Both the position numbers and the translations under genes were made by a program. This document shows positions 17,901-27,806 of a DNA stretch of 64,000 nucleotides, piece by piece (the stretch's first letter is position 1; each line of letters opens with the position of its first letter). Under the pieces are notes generated by a model. That model was not told the origin of the DNA, did not search any database, and worked only from the letters and a program-made list of their open reading frames with translations. The stretch spans positions 868,001 to 932,000 of the forward strand of contig CAWJPW010000011.1 in assembly GCA_963844845.1 (NCBI GenBank). Direction: 5' to 3'. The stretch is from CAWJPW01 sp963844845. Lineage in GTDB: Bacteria; Acidobacteriota; Thermoanaerobaculia; Thermoanaerobaculales; Sulfomarinibacteraceae.

Positions 17901-18006
17901 CAACCACCGAGCCCTGGATGCTGCCACGGGTGGTCTGCGCCAGGAGGCTGCCAGCCGCGAGCAGGCACACCAGAGTTACAAGAAGAAGCTTTCCACGCAC
18001 TCTCAT
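14986..18006 (-). CDS. TonB-dependent receptor, Oar-like, with carboxypeptidase-regulatory-like domain
   Basis: A 1006-residue outer membrane protein. The signal peptide ends near residue 24 (LAAGSLLAQ). Residues of about 29-115 form a transthyretin-like domain (GSIQGSVVDEGNQPLPGVT, then ANGEFRFSLLPPGTYKAVF). A plug-like region follows with NIMGATGSENRYVVDELDT and GGVINMITKSGSNEFHG, then a barrel rich in aromatic residues. It ends in LGVKFSW, a barrel-terminal signature. This Oar-like architecture is common in Acidobacteria and Myxococcales; the ligand is unknown. The start has AAGGAGGG upstream, its own promoter and a strong terminator, so it is a single-gene unit. Confidence 0.93.
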   Translation of the reverse strand: MRVRGKLLLVTLVCLLAAGSLLAQTTRGSIQGSVVDEGNQPLPGVTITVTSPALMGSKSAVSDANGEFRFSLLPPGTYKAVFSLPGYQRVEQENVVVQLAGTITLDVTLNSAFTEEVLVTSQAPLVDVTSTTVGSNLGQDLIVNLPTGRTFSSLTFLAAGAVTGGQGQNVNIMGATGSENRYVVDELDTTDPAFGTIGTQLSFNFIQEVQVQTGGYEPEYGGALGGVINMITKSGSNEFHGEVFGYYTDDSFSSEAKKPAGRGAANTQYTDYDVGFDLGGKIIEDKLWYFVAYNPNVRENTWVNEVFTRPEYGDMLYQTNTMKPKTTANYYAAKLTWQANENNSVTGSVFGDPTTIDNNYYTSFFVDTPYVPTDQTYAKWDEGGTNYGVTWNSIFNEDMIFEAKVGHMETKQEYTPNLDIPFWYDGTTTGRFTDGVGQRVAFGGPGFQQPKDKRERDQLRAAFTWFIGDAHEVKVGAQWNWVKYDVNYNVAGPNDAFCAPLSAYAYTFDYINSQYLYATPDNEQLLNNLGYYFCDPGNGNAFGGIQQPARVGNRFLMFNNYYYNRNYKNVSSGETDESAIFLQDAWKVTDYFTLNVGVRADAAKAKGNLSNVNANQDLRFTFQDQIQPRVGFIWDFAHNGRSKVFGHYGKFYESIPLDINVRAFGNESYDFYYYYYPEDGSLPTVNNATLGSPNNTGEMWYWFHSGGGTKVDPGIQGQYTEEYVGGVEYEVMNNLAVGFQGIYRRLGRVIEDISADNGATYFITNPGGCIDANPTTGVPLAKEACFPPPSRIYRGLELKVNKRYSNNWQMYASLLWSRNKGNYGGLFRADNGQVDPNITSLYDLPQLLVGAYGLLPNDHKWQFKSYGSYRWDFGLVTGYNFTWLTGAPITQLGADLLYGTNERFVTPRGSYGRTPSTQNLDLHFSYPLKMFGDYDLELVLDVFNAFNQQKALTVDQEWTTLTQRDVTDADGNVIVSVADQKNNPNFGEALSYQAPRNYRLGVKFSW

Positions 18007-18138
18007 ACATTTCCCTCCTTGACTTCCGGAATTCGAAGATCAGACCAGAGGAAGTTTCCACGCGTTCCGCTGGGCCAGGCCCTCCTTTCCGATACATAAA
18101 TTGTCGCGAGCGTCAGAGACGCCGTGAAAGGACCAGCA

Positions 18139-18169
18139 ATTTTACTGCCAGACTGCACACCGATGTCAA
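18139..18169 (-). promoter_or_regulatory. Sigma-70-type promoter of the TonB receptor gene
   Basis: On the minus strand a perfect -35 TTGACA (18169-18164) is followed by TAAAAT (18144-18139) after 19 bases; GTAAAA at 18 bases is the alternative -10. Initiation near 18131 would leave a leader of about 125 bases before the start codon. Confidence 0.6.
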
Positions 18170-18196
18170 GGCCTGAAAACAGGGCTGGCTCCGAGC

Positions 18197-18237
18197 TTGT
18201 ACGGAAAGTCGCATGGGACGTCCGGAACTCCGTACAA
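18197..18237. promoter_or_regulatory. Inverted repeat TTGTACGGA-N23-TCCGTACAA, possible operator
   Basis: Two perfect nine-base half sites (18197-18205 and 18229-18237) face each other, 28-68 bases upstream of the -35 box of the TonB receptor promoter and 30 bases past the stop of the biotin carrier gene. An additional GGACGTCC lies between them. The spacing and position suit an activator or repressor site; a transcription end structure for the carboxylase operon is less likely because the spacer is long. Confidence 0.4.
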
Positions 18238-18267
18238 AAATGGTCGAGTCTCTGGAGCCGGCAGGCG

Positions 18268-18771
18268 CTACTCGAGCTCCACCAGGAGGGTTCCCGCCTC
18301 CACCGCCGCCCCCGGGCTCACGTGCACCGCGGTGACGGTGCCGTCGCGGTCGGCGGCGAGCTCGTTCTCCATCTTCATCGCCTCGAGCACCACCAGGATC
18401 GTGCCCGCCGCCACCACGTCGCCGGGCGCCACCTGGACGGCCACCACCTTGCCGGGGATCGGCGCTTCCACTCGGCTCGGCCCCTGTGCCGCAGCCGCCG
18501 CGCCCAGCTCCGTGGCCTCCACCGGCGTCAGCACCTCGAGAGGGAACTCCCGCTCGCCGATCACCATCCGCCAGGCGCCCGCCGCCCCGCGCTGGAAGGC
18601 GACCTCGAAGCTGCGGCTGTTCTCGGCGAAGCGCATGGACGCCAGGTGGCCGTCGAGACAGATGAAGTCCACCACGCGCCGCCGGCCGTCAACCTCCACC
18701 GCGAGCCCTTCCGCGGTGTGCTCGACCTCGACCTGATGCTCCCGCTCACCGCTTCGTACCACCCACTTCAT
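18268..18771 (-). CDS. Biotin carrier subunit of acyl-CoA carboxylase
   Basis: A 167-residue protein whose C-terminal 75 residues form a biotinyl domain with the modified lysine in the motif EAMKMEN. An Ala/Gln linker (AAAAAQGPS) separates it from an N-terminal beta-rich part found in carrier subunits of propionyl-CoA-type carboxylases. The domain carries CO2-biotin between the carboxylase and the transferase. ATG 18771 overlaps the accC stop as ATGA. Third gene of the pccB-accC-carrier operon. Confidence 0.92.
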   Translation of the reverse strand: MKWVVRSGEREHQVEVEHTAEGLAVEVDGRRRVVDFICLDGHLASMRFAENSRSFEVAFQRGAAGAWRMVIGEREFPLEVLTPVEATELGAAAAAQGPSRVEAPIPGKVVAVQVAPGDVVAAGTILVVLEAMKMENELAADRDGTVTAVHVSPGAAVEAGTLLVELE

Positions 18772-20285
18772 CGCGGGTACCTCCCGTGCAGGGTGCGCAG
18801 CCCCTCGCCCCACCACGAGCTCTCGGCGGCGTGGGCGAAGGGGTCGTCGGGCAGGCGACGGGCCCGCAGCGTGGCGAGACAGGCAGCAGCGATGACCGCC
18901 GCCTCTTCCGCGGCAGGGTCCTGCTCGCCGTGCATCGCCTCCAGGCGCTGCGCCGACAGTATCTCGTCGAGGAAGCCGGTATGCAGCTCGGCGGCCTTGA
19001 ACTCGGGCAGCTCAACCAGGGCGCGGAACAACGGCAGGGTGGTGGAGATCCCTCCAACCCGGTACTCCTGCAGCGCCCGCCCGAGCCGGCGCACCGCGCT
19101 GTCCCGGTCCTCCGCCCACACCACCAGCTTGGCCAGCATGGGGTCGTACTCGAGGGGGACGACGCTGCCTTCCACCACTCCCGAGTCAACCCGGACTCCG
19201 GGTCCGTCCGGGCGACGGAGCAGGCTGATGGTCCCGGGCGAGGGAGAGAACCCGCGGAACGGGTCCTCGGCGTAGATGCGGCACTCCAGCGCGTGCCCGC
19301 GCGGGGCGAGCTCGTCCTGACGCCACGAGAGAGGCTCGCCGAGGGCGACGCGGATCTGCTCGATGAGGAGGTCGACGCCGTACACCATCTCGGTGACCGG
19401 GTGCTCCACCTGCAGGCGGGTGTTCATCTCGAGGAAGTAGAAGCTGCCCTCGGTATCGAGGAGGAACTCCACCGTCCCGACCGAGTGGTAATGTGACGCC
19501 CGCACGACCGCCAGCGCCGCCTCGCCCAGCTGCCGCCGGAGCTCGGGGGTGACCGCGGGCGACGGACACTCCTCCACGACCTTCTGGTGCCGCCGCTGGA
19601 TCGAGCACTCCCGCTCGCCCACGTACACCGCGTTGCCGTGCCGGTCGGCCACAACCTGGACCTCGACGTGGCGCGGCCGGTGGATCAGGCGCTCCACGTA
19701 CACCCGGTCGTCCCCGAAGTACGCCTCACCCTCCGAGCGAGCGCGCTCGAAAGCCCGCGCCAGAGCCCCGGCCTCGGTGACCTCGCGCATCCCCTTGCCG
19801 CCGCCGCCCGCCACTGCTTTGAGGAGGATCGGGAAGCCGTGCTCGGCGACGAACGCCTCCAGCTCGGCGAGATCCTCCAGCGGCTCCATCAGCCCCGGGA
19901 TCACCGGCGCCCCGGCGGCCTTGGCGAGCTTGCGCGACTCGGTCTTGGAGCCCATCAGGCGGATCGCCGACGGCGGCGGTCCCACCCAGGTGAGCCCGGC
20001 CTCCTCGACCCGTGTGGCGAAGGTCTCGTTCTCGGCCAGGAATCCGTAGCCGGGATGAACCAGGTTCGCACCGGCCGCCGTGGCGGCGGCCAGCAGGCGA
20101 TCCATGTTCAGGTAGCTCTCGCGCGCCGGCGCAGGTCCGATGGGGTGGGCCTCGTCGGCCATGAGGACGTGCGGCGAGAGGCGGTCGGCGGCCGAGTACA
20201 CCGCCACGGTCTCGATCCCCATCTCGCGGCAACCCCGGATGATGCGTACCGCGATCTCGCCGCGGTTGGCAACCAGCAGCTTCAT
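18768..20285 (-). CDS. accC: Biotin carboxylase subunit of acyl-CoA carboxylase
   Basis: A 505-residue ATP-grasp enzyme that carboxylates biotin with bicarbonate. It starts MKLLVANRGEIAVRIIRGCR, has the glycine-rich ATP loop AVAGGGGKGM, the ERECSIQRRHQKVVEE segment and the active-site stretch FLEMNTRLQVEHPVTEM, followed by the biotin carboxylase C-terminal domain. It is somewhat longer than E. coli AccC (449) and lacks a fused biotin domain, which is encoded by the next gene. ATG 20285; the frame extends further upstream without good sequence. Confidence 0.95.
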   Translation of the reverse strand: MKLLVANRGEIAVRIIRGCREMGIETVAVYSAADRLSPHVLMADEAHPIGPAPARESYLNMDRLLAAATAAGANLVHPGYGFLAENETFATRVEEAGLTWVGPPPSAIRLMGSKTESRKLAKAAGAPVIPGLMEPLEDLAELEAFVAEHGFPILLKAVAGGGGKGMREVTEAGALARAFERARSEGEAYFGDDRVYVERLIHRPRHVEVQVVADRHGNAVYVGERECSIQRRHQKVVEECPSPAVTPELRRQLGEAALAVVRASHYHSVGTVEFLLDTEGSFYFLEMNTRLQVEHPVTEMVYGVDLLIEQIRVALGEPLSWRQDELAPRGHALECRIYAEDPFRGFSPSPGTISLLRRPDGPGVRVDSGVVEGSVVPLEYDPMLAKLVVWAEDRDSAVRRLGRALQEYRVGGISTTLPLFRALVELPEFKAAELHTGFLDEILSAQRLEAMHGEQDPAAEEAAVIAAACLATLRARRLPDDPFAHAAESSWWGEGLRTLHGRYPR

Positions 20286-20379
20286 TGCTCGCCCCCCACT
20301 CCGGAAGACGCTTTCCCCGCCCGCCCCGGGCCCGCCGCTTCTGCGTGCGCCGCGGCTTCCTCGATCATGCGTGCGCGCC

Positions 20380-21924
<1,545 letters not shown>

Positions 21925-22110
21925 CGCGCCTCCCTCCACCGTCCCGCACCAGGCTTCGAGATGTGCTTCGCCGCGGCGGGCCGGAAGGCATTCTAGCGCA
22001 GCCGTCAGTTCGGCCCGTCGGCCCGCGAGCGCGTGCGCACGATGCCCGGCGGCCGAGCGCACGTGCCAACGCGATCTGCCTGCGGCGGCGGGGTGCCGTA
22101 GTATGACCGC

Positions 22111-23409
22111 ATGTGCGCACACGCCGCCGAGCCCCCATTCGACCCCCGCTGGCTGGACGCGCTGGCCCGTCTGTGGGGCGCTCCGCTCACGGCGCGGCCA
22201 CGCCTCGACGACATCTACCTCGAGCGGCGCATGGAGCTGCGGGTTGTGGTCGACGAGGGAGTCTGCCGGACCGAGGAGTGTCGCAGCGAAGGCTCGGCGG
22301 TGCGCTGGAGCTTCCCCCGTCGCCGCGTTCTCACCGCGAGCACTGGCACATCCACGGTGGTCCTCGCCGAGCTCTTGAGTCGCTTCGGCCGCCAGGCCGC
22401 CCTCCCACCGGTGCGGCCGCTCTCCCTCCCCGACCTCGATCCGCCCCGCGGCTGGCGCGCGTGGGCGGCCGAGACCCTGGCGCGCCTGGGCCGTGGCCAT
22501 GCCACTCTGCGCTTCCTCGCGCGCCGCGCGGTGGTTGTGTGCGACGCCGGCTGGCGGCCGGTGGAGACTCCCTCCCTGGTGAGCCTGCAGCTGGAGGGTG
22601 GCGACGGGCCCCGCCTCCTGGCGGTGTGGGACCATCCCCGCCTGGGGGACTGGCTCGCCGAGCTGGTGGCCCCGGCGCCACCGAAGTGCTGGCAGCCTCC
22701 CTCCGGGCAGCGGGTGCCGGTGGTCTTCACCGAGGGCACCGGTGGCGCCCTGCTGCACGAGCTGCTGGGCCACCTCACCGAGTCCGACCTGGTGACCTCG
22801 GGCCTCTCCCCTCTCGCCCGCCTCGGTGGCGCCGCCATCGCCCCGGAGGCGCTCACGATCCTTGACGACCCAACGCGCACCGATCTACCCGGCGCCTACA
22901 GCTGTGACGACGAGGGCCTCTCGGCGTCGCCGTTGCCGCTGGTCGAGTCGGGAATCCTGGTGGGGTGGCTGTGCGACCGCGCCGGGGCCCGCCTGCTCGG
23001 GGCGACCCCGGGCCGAGCCCGCCGCGCCGGCTGGAGCGCGGCCCCGGCGCCCCGCGTCTCCAACCTGGTGGCGTCCCCCGGGGTCGCCGCGCCGGCCGAC
23101 CTCGAGGCTGGAGTGCGTGAGGGTCTCGTGGTCACGCGGGTCGCCGGCGCGACTCTCGACCCCGCCTCCGGACGCATGGTGATCCAGGTCGAGCGTGGCT
23201 GGGAGCTGCGCCACGGTCGGCGGCGCCGTCCCCTCGCACCCTTCGGCCTGGTGGGCTCGGCACTCCCGACGCTCGCCCACCTCGACCCCGCAATCGGCAG
23301 CGATCCCTGTCCCGATTGGCGGCTCGGATGGTGCATCAAGGGGGGCGTCCCCCTCCCCACCGGGACCGAGTGCCCCACCCTGCTCCTCCACCGGCTGGAG
23401 GTCCTGTGA
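22111..23409 (+). CDS. tldD: TldD-like metallopeptidase subunit
   Basis: A 432-residue TldD/PmbA family protein. The zinc-binding motif HELLGH (His216, Glu217, His221) is intact in GGALLHELLGHLTESD. TldD pairs with the non-metal TldE to form a peptidase that cuts unfolded peptides, including microcin and antitoxin substrates in E. coli. The start ATG 22111 lies seven bases after a TAGTAT -10-like box, so the message could be leaderless; no ribosome binding site is seen. Coupled to tldE by a GTGA overlap. Confidence 0.88.
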   Translation: MCAHAAEPPFDPRWLDALARLWGAPLTARPRLDDIYLERRMELRVVVDEGVCRTEECRSEGSAVRWSFPRRRVLTASTGTSTVVLAELLSRFGRQAALPPVRPLSLPDLDPPRGWRAWAAETLARLGRGHATLRFLARRAVVVCDAGWRPVETPSLVSLQLEGGDGPRLLAVWDHPRLGDWLAELVAPAPPKCWQPPSGQRVPVVFTEGTGGALLHELLGHLTESDLVTSGLSPLARLGGAAIAPEALTILDDPTRTDLPGAYSCDDEGLSASPLPLVESGILVGWLCDRAGARLLGATPGRARRAGWSAAPAPRVSNLVASPGVAAPADLEAGVREGLVVTRVAGATLDPASGRMVIQVERGWELRHGRRRRPLAPFGLVGSALPTLAHLDPAIGSDPCPDWRLGWCIKGGVPLPTGTECPTLLLHRLEVL

Positions 23410-24764
23410 GCAGCACCGAGCTCCCCGGCTTTCTCGACCGTCTCCAGCGCACCGCGGCCACCGCCCGGGACCTGCTGGCCCACTCGCGGGTGCCACGCTG
23501 GGAGGTCTTCGCCAAGGCTTCGTCAGTGCGTGAGGTGACGGTGGCCGGGCACGGCCCCGAGCAGGTCCTCGAGCTGGAGGAGACCGGTGTGGCGGTGCGA
23601 ACGACGCGTAACGGTCGATCCGGTTTCGCCGCCGCCTCGGGCATGGGTGCGAGCGCTGCGCGAGCCGCCGCCGACGGCGCCCTGGTGAACGAGCAGGGGA
23701 TCGCGCAGGACCCGCTGCCGCCGGCCCGCCTTCTGGGTCACGGCACGCCGCCACCGGCGCCGCCCGTACCGGCGGCAGGTTGGGCGGCGCATGTCACCGA
23801 GCAGCTGGCACGGACCGTGGCCGGGATCTCGGAAGGTCGGCTGCGGCTTGTCAGGACGACCGTTCACGAGGGGCGCTTCGCCTGGCTGTTGACCACCGGC
23901 GATGGCTTCGTCGCCGCCCACGAGGGAGCCAGCTGCTCGCTGCTCACCGAGGCGGTGCTCGCTGACGGCGGCGCCGGAGTCTGGCGCGACTGGAGCTGGG
24001 TGCCGGACCCCTCCGCTCTCGACCTCGAGCGGCTCGCGAGCCGCCTCGGCAATCGCCTTCTCCTCACCGGCGGCAGCGCCACCCCCGAGCCCGGGGTCCG
24101 CGACCTCCTGCTGCACTCCGAAGTGGCCGCCCATCTCCTCGCCGCAGTGGCGCCGCTCTTCCTCGCCACTCCCGCCGAGCACGATCCACTTCCCGCACTG
24201 CTCGACCGCAGCGGCCGGCTCACCGCGCCGAGCCTCAGCATCGCCGACGATGGCGCAGGCAACGCGGGACCGGTGACCGGCCCGTGCGACGGCGAGGGGC
24301 ACCCTGCCGCCCGCGTGCTCGTGCTCGAGCAGGGGGTGCCGCGGCACCGGCTCGCCACCTTCGCCGCCGCCCTGCGTTGCGACGAGGTCCCGCGCGGAGG
24401 TGCCGTACGCCACTCCTACCGCGACTATCCCGTCACCGGTTTCCGCAACCTGCTGGTGGACGTGAGCGAGGGTCTGCCCCCGGCGACGCTCCTCACCGAG
24501 GCGAACCACGCGGTGTACCTCCTGCGCCTGCTCGCCCCGGTGGAGGTCGATTTCGAGCACGACGAGGTCCGTCTGATCACGGCGGGGGTTGCGCTGGCAC
24601 GGGGCCGGGTGCACAGCTGGCATCCGGTGGTGGAGGTCCGCGCCCGCCTGGGGCGTCTGCTGCGGCGGATCGGCGCCGTGGGCACCGACCTGGAGTGGTA
24701 CCAGACCGCCGGCGGTTGCGTCGGCACCCCGTCGCTGCTGATTCGACACCAGCCCGTCCGCTGA
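23406..24764 (+). CDS. tldE: TldE/PmbA-like peptidase subunit
   Basis: A 452-residue TldD/PmbA family protein without the HExxxH motif, as expected for the TldE partner. The C-terminal part GFRNLLVDVSEGLPPATLL and GVALARGRVHSWHPVVEV matches the family pattern. Start GTG 23406 overlaps the tldD stop, so the two subunits are probably made in equal amounts. The sequence is unusually Ala/Leu/Arg-rich and poorly conserved outside the C-terminus. Confidence 0.8.
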   Translation: MSSTELPGFLDRLQRTAATARDLLAHSRVPRWEVFAKASSVREVTVAGHGPEQVLELEETGVAVRTTRNGRSGFAAASGMGASAARAAADGALVNEQGIAQDPLPPARLLGHGTPPPAPPVPAAGWAAHVTEQLARTVAGISEGRLRLVRTTVHEGRFAWLLTTGDGFVAAHEGASCSLLTEAVLADGGAGVWRDWSWVPDPSALDLERLASRLGNRLLLTGGSATPEPGVRDLLLHSEVAAHLLAAVAPLFLATPAEHDPLPALLDRSGRLTAPSLSIADDGAGNAGPVTGPCDGEGHPAARVLVLEQGVPRHRLATFAAALRCDEVPRGGAVRHSYRDYPVTGFRNLLVDVSEGLPPATLLTEANHAVYLLRLLAPVEVDFEHDEVRLITAGVALARGRVHSWHPVVEVRARLGRLLRRIGAVGTDLEWYQTAGGCVGTPSLLIRHQPVR

Positions 24765-24990
24765 GGATGTCACGACCCAGAGGCAGGGGGTGCAGCGCCG
24801 ACGCCCTCCGGCCACGGGGTGGGGCTGACTCCGAGACAGACCTCCCGAAGCCGCGGCGAACCGAGGAAACGCCCCGGGGTCAGGCGCGCCCCCACCTGAC
24901 GCTCCACCCGTCGCCTCGTGGCGGGTGGGTCGGCGAGAGGGATTGCCGCTACAATGCCGGCTAGCGGCCGCCGCCGCCCTGGAGACTGTC

Positions 24991-26067
24991 ATGGAGATCG
25001 GCATCCTCGGCCTCGCCTCGAGCGGCAAGACCACCCTTTTCAACCTCCTCACCGGCAACCAGGAGACCACCGGTGCCGCCGGCCGAGCCGCCACCCACGT
25101 GGGAATGGCACGGGTGCCGGACGAGCGGCTCGACCGCCTGAGCGCCCTCTTCCAGCCGCGCAAGCACACCCCTGCCACGGTGCGTTACGTGGACGTGCCC
25201 GGCCTCACCGCCGAGCACCGCCAGGAGCAGCAGCTCAACATTCCCGAGCTGCGCACTATGGACGCGCTGATGGTCGTGCTGAGCGGCTTCGACCGCGATG
25301 ACGTGCCCCACCCCGCCGGCCGGGTGGATCCGTCGCGCGACCTTGCCACCATCGAGGAGGAGTTCCTGCTGCAGGATCAGCTGGTGGTTGAGCGTCGCCT
25401 CGAGCGGCTGGCGCGCGACATCGCCAAGCGCCGCACCCCGGAGCTGACGGCCGAGGCCGACCTTCTCAGGCGTTGCCTGGCGGTCCTCGAGGAGGAGCGG
25501 CCGCTGCGCGCGGCCGACTTCACGGCCGACGAGAGCAAGCGCCTCCGCGGCTTTACGTTCCTGTCGGAAAAGCCCCTCCTGGTGGTGGTCAACCTGGGCG
25601 AAGACGCGGTGGGCGGCGACCCCTTCACCGACCCGGAGTGGGAACCCTGGCTCGGCCGCCCTCTCACCCGCTTCACCAGCGCCTGTGCCACCCTCGAGGG
25701 AGAGCTGGGCCAGCTGGAGGGTGAGGACGCTGCCGCCTTCGCCGCCGAGATGGGTCTCACGGAGAGCGCGCTGGAGCGCATCGTGCGTGAGTCGTACCGC
25801 TTGCTCGGCCTGGTCAGCTTCTTCACGGTGGGCGAGGACGAGTGCCGCGCCTGGTCGGTGCGCCAGGGTACGCCGGCGGTGGAGGCAGCCGGGACCATCC
25901 ACTCGGACATCCAGCGCGGCTTCATCCGCGCCGAGGTGGTCCCGTGGCAGGAGCTCCTCGACGCGGGCAGCTTGGCGGCCTGCCGCCAGCGCGGCTCGCT
26001 CCGCCTCGAGGGCAAGGATTACCCGGTCGCCGACGGCGACGTTGTCCACTTCCGCTTCAACGTGTAG
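24991..26067 (+). CDS. ychF: YchF/OLA1-type P-loop NTPase
   Basis: A 358-residue Obg-related NTPase that in this family prefers ATP and binds ribosomes. G1 is GLASSGKTTLF (residues 7-17), G3 is DVPGL, and the nucleotide-specificity region NLGED replaces the NKxD of GTPases, as in YchF. A helical insertion (about 115-185) and a C-terminal TGS domain (IHSDIQRGFIRAEVV, then GKDYPVADGDVVHFRFNV) complete it. The start has GGAG upstream and TACAAT at 24950-24955 is a possible -10. Confidence 0.92.
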   Translation: MEIGILGLASSGKTTLFNLLTGNQETTGAAGRAATHVGMARVPDERLDRLSALFQPRKHTPATVRYVDVPGLTAEHRQEQQLNIPELRTMDALMVVLSGFDRDDVPHPAGRVDPSRDLATIEEEFLLQDQLVVERRLERLARDIAKRRTPELTAEADLLRRCLAVLEEERPLRAADFTADESKRLRGFTFLSEKPLLVVVNLGEDAVGGDPFTDPEWEPWLGRPLTRFTSACATLEGELGQLEGEDAAAFAAEMGLTESALERIVRESYRLLGLVSFFTVGEDECRAWSVRQGTPAVEAAGTIHSDIQRGFIRAEVVPWQELLDAGSLAACRQRGSLRLEGKDYPVADGDVVHFRFNV

Positions 26068-26256
26068 GTGGAGCGCAACACAGACTCTGAAACCCGGCGG
26101 CGTGCGTAGGCTCCAGCCAGGCGTCGAACGGTCATGACCTCGATGGCTGCGACGTGGCCGCCTCCATCCACCACGACCTGGCGGCCGCAGCTATCAACGC
26201 GCCGCCCGCCGCGCGCCAGGATGCCGACGCCGCGCGTATCGGGCGGTTGTGCACGA

Positions 26257-27228
26257 TCAGCCGGGCGTGGGGGTCGGCGCAGCGGTGGGTTGCGGCTCAG
26301 TCCCGGGCGGGCGGCGGTTCAGGGGGGTTCGGCCGCCGTTGCGCCGCTGCAGGCGCATCTGCTCGAGCCGCTCGCGCAACGACTCCGGCATCCTCGGCCT
26401 CTCGCGTCGACCATCCTGCGTGACCTCCGGCTGCGCGGGCGGCGGCTCCTCCTCGACGCGCGGACGGGCGTGGACGCGCGGCAGGACTGGGACGGAGGGC
26501 GCCTCCCCGGCCGCACCCGAGGCCGACAGCGGAGTCGCCGCGGGTGTCGGGCTGGGGGTGGGTGTCGGAGTGGGGGTGGGCATGAAACGCTCGAGCACCG
26601 ACCTCACCCGGTTCGGCTCGAGGTAGCGCAGCGGCAGGTCGCTCGCGAAGCGCTCGCGCTCACCGGTGCGCAGCTTGGCACCGAGGCCGACGTTGGAGTA
26701 CATCACCTCGGGGTTCACGGCGGGGTCGGCCAGCTCCGGTGCGACGCGAAACGCCGTGCGGTAGTACTTCAGGGCTTGCTTGGGATGACCCGTTTGCTCC
26801 TCGAGAAGCCCGAGGTAGAAGTTGCAGCGACCGTGCCCCTTGAGAATCTTGAGGCAATGATGGTAGGCCGTGCGAGCGGCGTCCAGGTGGCTCTGGCTAT
26901 GCTCGACGAGGCCGATCCGGAACCATGTCTCGGCCCGCATGATCTCATCATCCAGGGTGCGCTCGGGCTGGGCCGCGAGCGCCTCCTCGGCCTGCTCGAA
27001 GTAGGTCCTGGCATCGTTGGAGAAGCCGCGCACAAAGAGCATGGTGCCCAGGTCCATGAGCTCGCTGGGGCTGGCCTCACCCGCCGCTGCCCGTTGCCAG
27101 TACACCCTGATGGTCTCGTCGCCCGGCGACGACGGCTGCAGCCAGTCGACGAAATGCGGCGCCTTCGCCGCTCCGCCCACTATCGCCAACACCACCGCCG
27201 CGGTCACCGCCAGCACCACTCTTCTCAT
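26257..27228 (-). CDS. Secreted or membrane-anchored TPR protein with Thr-Pro linker
   Basis: A 323-residue protein: an N-terminal hydrophobic signal/anchor (RRVVLAVTAAVVLAIVGG), TPR helices at about residues 55-190 (GFSNDARTYFEQAEEAL, AYHHCLKILKGHGRCNFYLG, GHPKQALKYYRTAF), a low-complexity linker with PTPTPTPTPSPTP at about 217-229 and a basic Pro/Arg-rich tail ending PTAAPTPTPG. ATG 27228 has GGGAGTGAGG upstream. It lies four bases after the MXAN_5187-like gene, so the two are co-expressed. Function unknown. Confidence 0.72.
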   Translation of the reverse strand: MRRVVLAVTAAVVLAIVGGAAKAPHFVDWLQPSSPGDETIRVYWQRAAAGEASPSELMDLGTMLFVRGFSNDARTYFEQAEEALAAQPERTLDDEIMRAETWFRIGLVEHSQSHLDAARTAYHHCLKILKGHGRCNFYLGLLEEQTGHPKQALKYYRTAFRVAPELADPAVNPEVMYSNVGLGAKLRTGERERFASDLPLRYLEPNRVRSVLERFMPTPTPTPTPSPTPAATPLSASGAAGEAPSVPVLPRVHARPRVEEEPPPAQPEVTQDGRRERPRMPESLRERLEQMRLQRRNGGRTPLNRRPPGTEPQPTAAPTPTPG

Positions 27229-27232
27229 GGCC

Positions 27233-27781
27233 TCACTCCCGCTCTTTCGCCGGCGCAGCGGCACGAGCCGCCAGCTTCACCCGGTCTCCGTCCACAACGA
27301 CGTCAAGCTCGACGCGCCGCCCCAGCTTCTTCTCGAGCTTCTCCCGCTGCGCCTCCACCTGCTGCAAGAAGGCCTCGCGAGCCACCTTTACCGGCTGTCT
27401 CAGGACCTCCTTGGCCGCAGTGTAGCGTTGGTAGATGTCCTCCCCACCGCCCCGGTCTACGGACGACGGAAGCGAGGCGTTGGGGCCTCCCTGCACTCCG
27501 CGAGCGGCGCCCCCCACGGCGGGCCCCCGCCCCTCCTCGCGCTCCCGCAGCAGCCGTTCCCAAAGCGCCGCGTAGGTCGCAAACCTGTGCCGGAGCTGCT
27601 CCAGCTTGAACTGCTCCAGCGGTCGCCGCCCGTGGTCCGCGACGAGCCGCAGGCGGCGACCGAAGGTATCACGCTCGAGTTGCGGCGGCGTGCGCCGGCC
27701 CCCGGCGAAGAACCTCTCCCATTCGCGAATGAGCTTGCCCAACGCCTGCTCGAGCATGGCGATCTGCGTGCCCAGCTCCAT
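27233..27781 (-). CDS. Protein resembling the MXAN_5187 C-terminal domain
   Basis: A 182-residue mostly helical protein. The pattern LIREWERFFAGGRRTPPQLERDTF, split as IREWERFFAGG and PPQLERDTFGRRL, followed by LRHRFATYAALWERLLRERE, resembles the C-terminal domain named after Myxococcus MXAN_5187; this is recognition by pattern and could be wrong. The C-terminal third is a charged helix (AFLQQVEAQREKLEKKLG) and a short strand pair. No signal peptide, so cytoplasmic. Divergent from selA with 25 bases between start codons. Confidence 0.6.
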   Translation of the reverse strand: MELGTQIAMLEQALGKLIREWERFFAGGRRTPPQLERDTFGRRLRLVADHGRRPLEQFKLEQLRHRFATYAALWERLLREREEGRGPAVGGAARGVQGGPNASLPSSVDRGGGEDIYQRYTAAKEVLRQPVKVAREAFLQQVEAQREKLEKKLGRRVELDVVVDGDRVKLAARAAAPAKERE

Positions 27782-27791
27782 CGGCCCCCCT

Positions 27792-27800
27792 TGCTACAAT
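27792..27800 (+). promoter_or_regulatory. Extended -10 (TGCTACAAT) of selA
   Basis: TGC followed by TACAAT ends seven bases before the selA ATG, which would place the first transcribed base at or next to the start codon. No -35 box is visible. The arrangement predicts a leaderless or nearly leaderless mRNA. Confidence 0.5.
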
Positions 27801-27806
27801 GACGCG

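Noticed and set aside
17900..18097. A small frame in the leader of the TonB receptor
   Set aside because: It overlaps the receptor start in another frame; although an AAGGAGGG-like sequence is nearby, this serves the receptor ATG. A leader peptide cannot be excluded but is not supported.
26134..27609. A 491-codon plus-strand frame opposite the TPR and MXAN_5187-like genes
   Set aside because: No recognisable domain, very Arg/Pro-rich end, and it would cover two genes that have good start signals on the other strand.
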